A stretch of 48,793 nt of DNA from Lingula anatina (Eukaryota; Brachiopoda; Lingulata; Lingulida; Lingulidae). The stretch is taken from positions 778,201 through 826,993 of the forward strand of contig NW_019775891.1 of the NCBI RefSeq assembly GCF_001039355.2, read 5' to 3'. Both the position numbers and the translations under genes were made by a program. Of this stretch, positions 23,901 through 35,960 are shown in pieces. Below the pieces are notes generated by a model. The model saw nothing but the letters and a program-made list of their open reading frames with translations. It searched no databases and was not told the DNA's origin. Each line of letters opens with the position of its first letter. Position 1 is the stretch's first letter.

Positions 23901-26900
23901 TTGATCCACTTGATGGCCTGCCCCTGGGGGTCCACCATCAGCGGCCAGCGGTTCCCTCGGGTGACGATGACACCATTCTCCGTGGAGAAGGCATCGTTAG
24001 GAAGGCCTTGGATGTTCCAGTCTCTGACCTGTGTTGGTTTCACCATGAAGGCACAGAAGTCAAAGTCGGCACAGCATGGAATCTGGAGTTTACTAATCTG
24101 GAGGTGGAAAAACATGGTACTTATTAGTACCCACTATTTGACTGAAATCAATTTGCTATATTGTCAAAAACAATGTTATGTTGACAATGATTGAAAAGAT
24201 GGAAAATTCCAAAGCTCTTGGGATTGTGTAAAAGAGTGTTTCCTAAGCATCTTTCAGTGATGTTCCTTGAAAAAAATCAAATATTTGAACAAGTTTGTAG
24301 TTCATTTGACAGTGGTGATAAGGCATACCATATACAAAGCCAATATTTTTACAGTCACTCCTTGTATTAAGTTACCTCTGTCAGCCAACTCTTGGTCACC
24401 ATAGCCTCTCTGTACTCAGACAGGAAGGGCCCCATGTAGGAGAGGAAGCCTGCTGCTACCAAACAATCTCCTACCAAATATCCCATAGCTTCTTCCAGTT
24501 CCTAGGGGAACACACAAATATCACATAGCATTATGAACTTTTAGGTTATATTCAAATATCATAAATAACTTCAAACCAAATTAGTTTAAATGGGTGTGAA
24601 TATTTTTGATTGACAATTCGAATATCAACACCTCTGCATTAATTTCCAAGTCAAGATATTCAACTCTGAGGGGAGAATGGAGGTGGGGTGGGGGGTGGGG
24701 GGGTAGAGACAAACAACTTTCATCATCTCAGTGTTCTAGTAGACAATTATCAGACATGAACTTGGGTTGTCAGCAAAAATGATGACTGAGGGAATGGGGT
24801 GCTTTAGGCAGAAAACCGCCAAGAAAAAAGGCAGATAAATCCAAATTAAAAACCTTAGAAAAAAAAATCATGTCTAACATACCCCGACTGTCTTCTCCCA
24901 GCGCACTTTCTCTCCTGCCAAACCTGACACTAGTTTTGCTGCTCTGTCCAACATAAGTTCTGTCTGCTCAGCTTTCTTCCTGAGGTCTTCCTTCTGAGCG
25001 AGCTTCTCGTCATACTGCTTCTTCAGTTCTGCCATCTTGGCTTCAACCTACAGGAGAGCAATGACATGTACAATTAAGAGGTAAAGGAAAGTTGACCTAA
25101 GTCTAGCAAAAATGATGTTTTAATACTTCTGAGAGAAGCAATGAAGCTCAAGGCTGATGAGGTTACTTTCCTTTTTAAAGAATACTTTTAATTTGAATAC
25201 AGGAATTGCACATATTATACAGTTACATTATAAACTGGTAGAAAGAAAGAAGGAAAGAAAGAAATGTATGCCACAGAGCATATTTTAGGTTCCAACCTCT
25301 GCCAGTTTGTTCTTGGCATCAGCCAGGGCGGCTTGTTTCTCCTTCAGAGTGGACATGGCGGCATTGAGACGCTGCTTCTTGGGCTCCACAACCCTGGTGA
25401 CAGAAGGAATTCATGTGAATTAAGTGTCTAGATTTATCCAAGACCTCAAATTTAGTCTATATGAGGACAATAGCTCCATCTTGGAGCCAGTCTACTGAAA
25501 ATACAAGTAGTCTAAGAACTCTACTCAGTCTTATAAATTGTCTGATTACTATGTTCATTTTATATCTATCAACCATTAAGTCGTTTCACCTGTAGATCCT
25601 ACCATACACCTCCATGGCTCTAACCCACATACACAGAGACTTAGCTCACCTGTAGATCCTACCATACACCTCCATTGCTCTAACCCACATACACAGAGAC
25701 TTAGCTCACCTGTAGATCCTACCATACACCTCCATGGCTCTAACCCACATACACAGAGACTTAGCTCACCTGTAGATCCTACCATACACCTCCATGGCTC
25801 TAACCCACATACACAGAGACTTAGCTCACCTGTAGATCCTACCATACACCTCCATGGCTCTAACCCACATACACAGAGACTTAGCTCACCTGTAGATCCT
25901 ACCATACACCTCCATGGCTCTAACCCACATACACAGAGACTTAGCTCACCTGTAGATCCTACCATACACCTCCATGGCTCTAACCCACATACACAGAGAC
26001 TTAGCTCACCTGTAGATCCTACCATACACCTCCATGGCTCTAACCCACATACACAGAGACTTAGCTCACCTGTAGATCCTACCATACACCTCCATGGCTC
26101 TAACCCACATACACAGAGACTTAGCTCACCTGTAGATCCTACCATACACCTCCATGGCTCTAACCCACATACACAGAGACTTAGCTCACCTGTAGATCCT
26201 ACCATACACCTCCATGGCTCTAACCCACATACACAGAGACTTAGCTCACCTGTAGATCCTACCATACACCTCCATGGCTCTAACCCACATACACAGAGAC
26301 TTAGCTCACCTGTAGATCCTACCATACACCTCCATGGCTCTAACCCACATACACAGAGACTTAGCTCACCTGTAGATCCTACCATACACCTCCATGGCTC
26401 TAACCCACATACACAGAGACTTAGCTCACCTGTAGATCCTACCATACACCTCCATGGCTCTAACCCACATACACAGAGACTTAGCTCACCTGTAGATCCT
26501 ACCATACACCTCCATTGCTCTAACCCACATACACAGAGACTTGGCAGCCAGGGACACACGACCAATGATTTCAGGCATAAAGTCAGGTTGAGCCACATAC
26601 TGGCCAATCTTCTTCAACACGCGGTCGGTGATGTTGTCCTTGTCAAAGTTCATCAGCTGTTTGATGAAGTTACCATCACCTGAAAATAAGACAGGGTTAG
26701 GAAGGAAGACTGATATGTGAATACCCACAAATTTCTAACACCTTTATTTATTTCTCCCACTGGAATGACGTGACAGGTCCTCATGTACAGACTGCTGTAC
26801 CACCTGTTGACTCACTCACTGAGGGTGACTTCATAGAAACCAAAATATTGGAGTAATAAATACTGAAGATATTCTTTACTTTGCCTTAAAAGTGCAATTT

Positions 26901-29900
26901 AACTCCAAATCCTTCTACAAGAAGTGCCCCTAAAGACCAATTAAGTTTTCTAGAATTAAGGTAGTTTAAAGACCACCTAACAGAGAAGTGAGTTCAGTTA
27001 CCCAGTTGTTTCTTAGACTCTGCCCAGGTGGGTTCCTGTCCTCTGAGGATCATCACAGCCTCCATGACCTTCTCTACCAGAGGTGGAGGACGTCCATATG
27101 ACTTGATCTCTGTCATGTCTTTCTTGTTCAGAGACTCTAGAGCCTGCAGGTAGCATGTTAGCATGATATTAGAAGATCTGGCATGCTTTATTGTTAATGA
27201 CATAATATATTAATTCATTTATTAACAATGTGCAGGGCTGCAACTCACTGCTCTGCCTTGATTTTAGCCTATAAATTGTGCATCAACAGAGATAAATTTC
27301 AGCCATTAGGTATGAAACAAGAAATCAACAAATATAAGGCAATGATAGGCTCTGCGACCAGCATGTTCTGTTTCAACAGAATTGACAAGCTTAGTGACCA
27401 ATGTATTCTATGACATGTTATTACCTTGACAGCTTCCTCCAGTGCAGGGAGAGCCTCGTCCAGGTCATGTTGGGCCAGGTCAGCCATATGTTGACACTTT
27501 ACTTCCTCCTCTCCAATCTTCTCACTCTTCTGGGCTACAGACTGGAAGGCAAGAAGATACCGTAAAACTACCTCAGATTTTTGTACTGTTGTCTTAACAT
27601 CTCACTCAGCTTCACCAGATTAGTAAAAACATCACCAGAACCAGATAGAGCCTCGATCTGTTGTCTTCTTCAATGTTTTCAAATTAACCTTTTTTTTATC
27701 AGAAGGTACTTACATGCGGCATTAAATGGTGAGAACAACAGGTTCGTAAGAACTGTGTAAATATTGGACAAAATGTGAGCATTATTAACATGTCTCTGAG
27801 AACAATCTTTTGCAGATCCCCCCTCTTCCTCCCCTCCTGATAACATCTGGAGAGCACCCTGTGTGTCTACACACTAGCTACCTTCTGCTGTTCATCAGCC
27901 TCTCTCTTCTGCTGTACAATGACCACCAGGTACTCTTCACACTCCTTCTGGAACTGTGCCACCTTGGTCTTGGCCTCCTCCAGGTCAATGGACATCTTCT
28001 CCACCTTAGTACGAGTGTCGTCAATCTTACTGAGGCCGTTCTTCAACTTGTTACATGCATCTCCCAACTCCTTGTTCTTCTCTGCTAGGAGCCTGGAGGG
28101 ATTAGAAAATGTACAGCAATTAGATATAGTAACTGTAAGTTTAAACAGGAAATAAAAAAAATAGGAGGGCTTGGTAAGATGTCAAACTCTCTTCCTATCT
28201 AATTCAAAGATAAGGGGTAACAATCATTGGTGTGGTTCCTATTTGTAGTAAGATTGCAAAAAAAAAAAAAATCATTTATTAATGCATATAATGAGAAAAT
28301 TTTATAAATATATGTTAAATTGAGAATCTATACACCTCAAAATACTCACAGCTATTCAAGATTTATTATCAGCAGATCGACACTTTTTATATCAATAATC
28401 AGCTTAATTTTTTACAACAAATACGCAGTTGTCTAAGGTGAAGGTACTGACTTCTTGTATCCAGCCACCAGCTCCAGGTAGTTGGTAGGAGTGACATAGT
28501 TGTGCCTCTTCATCTCATTTAACATCTTCTTGCTGTAGTCTGCGACAGACCTGTGCATAATGGCAAACACCTTGGCTAGACTGGGCTTGAGCTTGTCCTA
28601 GCAATAGATAAAGACTACATGTAAGCTGGCAGCATGGTATACACTTCATGTAAGCAGACATGTGTGATGTCTCTTGCAATTTAATATTGTACTTAGTGGT
28701 AAGTCAAAGCCTTGTTTCATTGCTAATATTAATAAAATTCCACAATAAGCATTAATGTTTTATATACTTTTTGTATAAAATAAGCAGTGAGTGCAACGTT
28801 CATAGGTGCAACTAGAAAGCATTCTTTTCTCAAACTTAGCATTTTCTCGATGAATTTGCCTTTTACCTGGACCACAAAATTGAAAATAATCTATATGTAA
28901 GACGTATGCATGAAATCTATCATGATATTAATGCATAATCACACTTTACATTATACCATACTGAAAACATGCAGAATGATTCACAAAAACCAATCTATTG
29001 TTACTTAGAGTTATAGGACAAAACATCAGGCCAGTAGGCAGGGGAGAGGTTTAGAACTGGAGGGGGGTTCAGGGCATGGGGTTAAGGGGAAGGGTGGGAG
29101 CAAGGTTAAGGTGAGGGGGTCAGGGTATGGGGTTAAGGGGAAGGGTGGGGTCAAGGTTAGGGTGAGGGGGGTTCTGGGTATGGGGGGAATAAAAAGACCC
29201 TTTTGGTTGAAAAGTCTCTGAATCTAAATTTTGCCTTGGTTTTATGCCAAACGTAAATTTGGGTCAACAAAAAAAAAGTAAAAAGATCTACCTTTTTAAC
29301 AAAAGAACCCCCCCCCCCCCCCATGTATAAATGTCTGGCTACAGACAGGCCTGAACTCTCCTCTCCACACTTCTAACCCTACTGTGTCATGTCCTGACCA
29401 GCTATTTTATCTTCAAATCTCTATAAAAGCGCTATCCACCACCTCTTAACCCCTGGTAATCAATACCCTAGCAACAGAATCTACATCAATACAGGAAGTA
29501 GTTCCAGTTAGTAGTAGTAATAAGCTTTAGTTGCTATATTAGTCTACATAGAATATAAAGAACACCCTACACCAGAGATAAATTACATCAGCAGTTATGC
29601 ACTAAGAAAACAAGCAGTTATTTTTTTTTTCAGTCAATAGTAAATATTGAAAATGTTGTATGCCACCAATATGTTGTATACCACCAATATGTCAACATCT
29701 GTATAGAATGTCTGTATCTTCAGATAGACATTAAAATATTGAAGGTTTGCATTTTCAATAAATTTTCAACTGAAGAAAATATGCTGCTCTATTCTTAACC
29801 CTTCACCGCTAAACATCACTCCACATCATGTTCTAAAAACATAACAATTGTCACAAACAACAGCACAAGTAAACAAGAATCATAAAACATATTCACTATG

Positions 29901-31758
29901 ATATTCAAAATAGGTCAAATACATCATCCAAATTAATACACATGGAATCCTGATAATAGATCAGATTTGTTTTGAGCATTGTACATCACACAAGCCATAT
30001 TGAACCATCACAAAATATAAAAAACAATGCTTTTTCATAGAAACAAATCAGTTGAAACATGCATCATGCAGATTATAAACCGATTAAAATAACTTGTATT
30101 TTTGGTAAAAAACATGCTACCTAAACTCTACCTAATCCTATTCATTAGCATGCCGCAGCAGGATTATACATAAATCTAGCATGCATACTATTCTATCTGT
30201 TGGATCCTAGAGTAAAAATTCTACCTAGAACTCAGAAAGATATTCACTGAGTTTCTCCATCACTTGTGTATAAGTGATGATCGAAAATTTTAGGGTTTAT
30301 TCCCAAAGATATCTAACTCAGAGTGAAACTCAAGTCAAATGAAATTTTACAAATGAACATTTTTCCAATAACGTACATGTAAATCAAGTTGGAGAGAAAT
30401 TCAGTGAACATCTCTATAAAATCTGAAAATATGTGATCTTTATATGAGTCCTATCTATCTACTGCACTATGATTAAAGAATGCAGCAACTCAATGCAAAT
30501 TACATGCATTTCTGTAAAATATTTTTATTTGACTCACTCTTTTTTCCTGCAAAAGAGAGCAATGTGACAAGTGTGAATAAAGCGTGAAGACTACAACAAA
30601 GATGACAACAATGACAATTAACAACAATGACACTCAGCTGCAAAATATGTATACAGCAGACATCTTAACAACTTTGACAACAAATATGGCGTGATTGTTA
30701 GTGCAACATTAACAACATGAATGTGAACGGCAACAACATGGTGAAATTATGCTAGATCTTTGTACTCAAACAAAACATTGATATTTTACAATAAGTGTGA
30801 GAGATTTAGGTGAAGTGATACAACATAAATTTCATTTATTCTACAATATGTATAAACATTTAAAGTAATGTGCTACAACATGGTGGAATAATATAACAAA
30901 ACATATGTACTATGCAAGATGGTAAACAAAAAAAGTGTACCCCCCCCCAACCCCCCACATCCCACCTCTTCTACTTTATGGAAAAGTGAGTATGTCTTAT
31001 GTGATCATCATATTATATTAATTCGTACAACATAACCACTTTATTCCCAATTCTTCTCAAGTATTATCTCTGCACCTAAGCCATCAGTTCTGTACTGAGT
31101 CCCTTCAGACTCATACCAAGACCTGCTAGCTTCTTCATATACTAATCTCCATATCAATGGGGCCCTGTTCTTATAGGCAGGCAGATATGGAAATTAGACA
31201 ATGAACAAGATGGCAAGCGATGGATCTGAAACTCTCAGTAGAATAGACAGAACATGTATGAATTCCATGGTTCACTCACCCCTTCTTCCCCGCCCAGGTC
31301 CACTGTCTCAAGGTACTTGCCAGCCACCTCCAGCAGGGCGTCTAGCGGCCACTCACTGAACCAATCAATGGTGGTACAGTTTACAAAGGCTGGGTACATA
31401 CGAATACGGTTCCTGTAACATATATATACTAATAGATAAGATTCTGTTGTAGAGAAATACACCAACAAAGTGTGATTTTAAGTGTTCCATAACTGATATC
31501 AACACCACATACTACCTGCTGCACTTAAAATGCAGTCAAGGCATCGTACCTGATTCAGTAGCATTCACAGTACTGTATCATTCAAGCTCTCTCTATATAT
31601 AATGTATACACCAGCAAATTAATGCCACAGAATCTTCAACTGCAGAAGATATCAAATGGTATCTTATTTTGAGAGGTGTGTATTGACTTTTGTACTATGA
31701 GAACAGTATTGTATCTTTGCATTCATGTCACAATATAACAGGCAAGTGTGTGCATGTG

Positions 31759-31813
<55 letters not shown>

Positions 31814-34800
31814 GAGAGTGCGTGTGTATAGATGCATCACCTGAAAGGCTCTCCCACTGGACTCATGCACAAAATCACGTGGAGATTAGCACGCACACGA
31901 TCAATGAGAAATGCAAAGATGTTAGATGGCGTATCATCTATTCCTTCTTTCTTAGCTATGTCAGCCAGAGCAGTGCGCACCTGAAACAATTGGGGAAGTT
32001 TCATTTAAAAGACCTACAAAACCAACATTGATAATAGACATAAGTATCTGCCTAGCTGAGCACAGTTAACAACATCATAGTCAGGAAGCACTTATTATAT
32101 ACCTCTATAGATGTACATTGTTCATCTTCTACAGTATCATATACAGACCTCTAAACACATTATGTAATATCATGGCAGCCGGAAACTGTTGATAAATATT
32201 TCAAGGAACTGTAGACAATTGTGTTAAATTGGTCCAAAGCACATTCAACAATGTTAAAAATTGGCATTTTGAATTAACTGTCAGACAGGAAACAAATCAT
32301 TTTATTAAGTAAAATTTTCACAGCTGCCTGTCCAAATATAAAGCTGTGTTAAAAGTTTTCAGCATGTCTGAATATCTCGCCTTCCCTGGTGAAAAGGACT
32401 CTGACACTGACCTCCTCAAACTCATCAGGTTTGTAGAGATTGGGCACCTCTCCACTGCTGAGGATATTGTTGATGTCCTCCAGGAAACCCTCCTCCACCA
32501 CCTGTGTGTCTGTGAACAGGAACACCGTGGGCTTGTTCTCTACTCCTGCTTGCCAGTACAGGCGCTTCAAGTCTGGAAGAGTAAGTGTGGGTTCATACAG
32601 ACAGAGATACAGGCAATTCCAGTTGTTTATGACACTGAGAACAAGGTAAATTGAATCTTATGACTCTCAATGTTTAATTTAGAATTAACCTAACAAATGG
32701 AACTTAAAAATGCCTAGGCTAGCACATTCTTGAGACAGTATGCCGATAAATCACAAAACTGGCATTATTTTGAATAAAAAATGACCCCATTTCCCTCTTA
32801 AGTTCACCTGCAAACTTACCATCCCTGATTACTGTAGTGTTTAGACACTTCAATCTGGAATGTCTTGTATTTTCAGATACTTGTTGTCAAAACTTACCAT
32901 CCCTGAACTCCTGTTTTCTGTAGTGTTTAGACACTTCAATCTGGAATGTCTTGTATTCACAGATGCTGGCAGCCAGTCTAGACATACTCTGTCTTCCACT
33001 GCCTCCTATACCTATTAGTAACATGTTCCCCAGGGGCTGGCGGATTACACGCACTATCTTAGACACTGAAATATACAAATATATACGTTATACATCTATT
33101 TCATTCATTTCTTATCAATTTATTGACACCTGTAAAATGTCCTTCTAAAAATATAAGATAATGCTTCTCTTGAACTCTTATAGCCTTTTACTATAGTTAA
33201 TGATTTTCAAATTTCTGTTTCAATATCTCAGGTTATCACTGACCATGTTCTATAGCATCTCTGAACAGCACCAGGTCCATGGGGACGACCCCTGGGGAGT
33301 TATTATACTCCTCCAACATCTCTGTCATGTGGTGCTTCAGACTGCCTATGTCTGCAATGTCCTCATATACATTGTCTGGGTTCATGTAATCACCTGGAGA
33401 AGTTTGTAATTAGAAAATAAGAGAAGTAGTACTTCTTGGCCATGGTAATAAACGCATTGGGTTCTTATAGTCACATGGAAAAGTTTTTAAATAAGAGCTG
33501 TGATTTATCCAATTTAGTCGAAATTCTTGTGATAAAGCATAAAACAAAGTATGATTTAGAGGAATTTAGAGACGAGTGGGGTCATATGTAATGGCAGACT
33601 AGTGAGAGAGTTACTTCTTGGTAGAATGACTGATTAATATCTTTCCATAAATTACAAAGCATTCTCCATCAAAGAAAGGATTCCTCACCAAATATTGGAG
33701 GCTGTTTGCTGGGACATATCCCATGGAAAGTGGTATCAAACAGTGTCCCAAGTTTGTCACTCAGCATGCCAATGAATGCCTCCATGTCAGACGTATCCAC
33801 AAGACGGTCAGAGAATACCCTGGAATGACAACACCAATTATAAAATCTCAAACCTGTAACCATGGAGTAAAGATATGTCAATGGGTACATAAGTTAATAT
33901 TAGTATTAGCAGGTTTAGCTATGGATGTCAACCTCACCTGAAGCACTCATGGATCCATAACCTAGTGATGGCAGCCTTAGTGTCATGGTAGTTCTTATTG
34001 GCTCTCAGCATGCCCTGGAAAACCTAGAAAAACAACAGATGACATTATAATAATGTGCAGCAATCATCTTTTGTATGAAAAACATAAACACAAAGAACTG
34101 TTTAAAATTCTACACAAAAAACCAAAATTCAAAATATCTTATAGGAGTCCTATAGGTCACCTATAAGATTTTTTCTTCGGGGGATAAACATGGTGGGGGG
34201 GGGGGGGTGTAGGGTTGAAGCAAACATTTCTCCATTACCTTGGAGATATCTCTCAGGTTGAACAGGTAGTGTATTTTGGTGGGAGTGGGCAGGAAGCGTC
34301 CAACAATGGCCTGGTACAGCTCCAGGGTGGCTTGAGTGACCACATCTCCTATTGGCTTGACCTCCTCCTCAAAGTCTTGTAGCTTCTGGTTGATCATAGA
34401 GCCAAAGATACGCTTGATCTGGGAGTCCTAGCAAAACAGAAAACAAACAGCTTTTATCTTCATTCTGGATTCTGGGAGTTCTAACAAAAATTATTTTCTT
34501 TTAAAAAAATGTTTATCCTCTGCCTGACAAATTTCATCTACATCTACTCAATGGTCACAAAGCAAGACATAAACAAATAATAGATATCAGCACTAGACAA
34601 GACAGGAGCAACTGCCTACCTGTGGGAAGGTCATGTTGAGCAGGTTAAACTTGCTCTGCAGTCTGGTGGAGATCTGTGTGCGGCCACCACCAGGGGGACC
34701 CATGGCAGTCAGCAGGAACATGTCCTACAAGGATGAGAACAGCATTATTTATCTGTAATACACTGAATGTCTCACTGTATATATCATTCATCTGAAATTA

Positions 34801-35924
34801 TCATATCTGTTCCTCTGTGTCTGCAGATTAATCATACCATCTTTTTTTTTCTGTGTCTGCCTGTAGACAACATCAAAACAAAAAAGGTTCACAAGCTTGG
34901 AACTTGCATTATATGAATAAGTAACTCTAGACATTAAGCACTGAAACTGTTATCAACAAAGCACAAACCAGTATAACTGAAAATACAAGCAATATCTCTC
35001 ACCTTGACAAACTTTACAGTCTGTTTCTGCCTGTCATACCAGAACCCGTAGTCTAACCACAACTTGATCAGCTCTAGCGGCGGCTGGGAGCCAAACAGGT
35101 CCTTGGCGGGCATGTTAAGGTCATCCATGAAAGTCAGGAGTTTCTTCCCACCAATAGGGACGTAGACGCCTTTAGTCCGCTTCTCCACACGGCTCTCAAT
35201 GATGTCCTGGACGTTGTTGGAGGACGTCTGCAGAAAGAAATTATCTCTGTGTTTATAATGTATTATGCATGCACAGTAATTATTACATATTTTCACATTC
35301 AATTTATCACAGAATGAAATTATCGGAGTCTGTGATCATAAAATATGTATATACTATAAACTTGTCTGCACAATCAAGTTAAAGAGGGGTACTCAAATAT
35401 GTTTTTAAGACCAATTTAGAGGATACTTATAACATTTGACATTACAAAATCTGAATGGAATAAAATAATTGTGTTAACATCAGCATTGCAAAATTGTTTG
35501 GATAAGCAGCACAGAGGCTCTACCTGGTCATAAATGCCAATTTACACCCTCAAATTAGCATTTAGGACCAGTTATAAAGCTATATTGTTTCCTCACCTGT
35601 GCAGACATGTTCACTATCAGCACATTATACAGCTTGGGGTCCAGTTTGGCCAGGACACTCTGTACCACAGAGGTCTTCCCTGTCCCCACTGGTCCCACCA
35701 AGGTGACAGGGTGCTGGGCCTCTATCAGAGATGACACAATGAAGTTATAGCGGGCCGTGTCCACTGTGGGGACAATGATCTTGTAGAACGGTACACTGGA
35801 ATAGTGAGAAATTATAGTTTTTTATAGTTAAAGTATTTTTTTCTTTTTTTCATGATGACATATTTGCTTTTATGACTTTTTTGTTGTGAAAAAGATTATC
35901 TTGTAGGTTTTACATGGCAATAGC

Positions 35925-35960
<36 letters not shown>

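Larger units (their letters stand above)
28598..31279 (-). other. Largest DNAH2 intron in the window (2.7 kb)
   Basis: Phase-0 intron between the AAA4-stalk exon 31412-31280 and the stalk exon 28597-28452. It contains a G-rich 52-bp repeat (about 29060-29165), a G/C-run-flanked element (29166-29354), a poly-C run near 30940 and a candidate 9-nt microexon (30546-30538). No other gene is recognisable. Confidence 0.75.

Noticed and set aside
23691-24194. 167-codon plus-strand reading frame
   Set aside because: Antisense to the DNAH2 exon 24097-23882; no recognisable domain and fully explained by the dynein coding strand.
25587-26542. Regular repeats resembling a CRISPR array
   Set aside because: Units are directly abutting with no unique spacers, contain a dynein exon end and lie in an animal gene.
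25576-26607. 343-codon open reading frame on the minus strand made of a repeated [20 protein letters not shown] unit
   Set aside because: It exists only because the 60-bp unit is divisible by three and lacks stops in that frame. It is out of frame with DNAH2 and overlaps the real exon; no sign of an independent protein.
28598-31279. Possible nested gene or RNA gene in the largest DNAH2 intron
   Set aside because: No long reading frame, tRNA-like fold or transposase fragment seen; only repeats and the candidate microexon.
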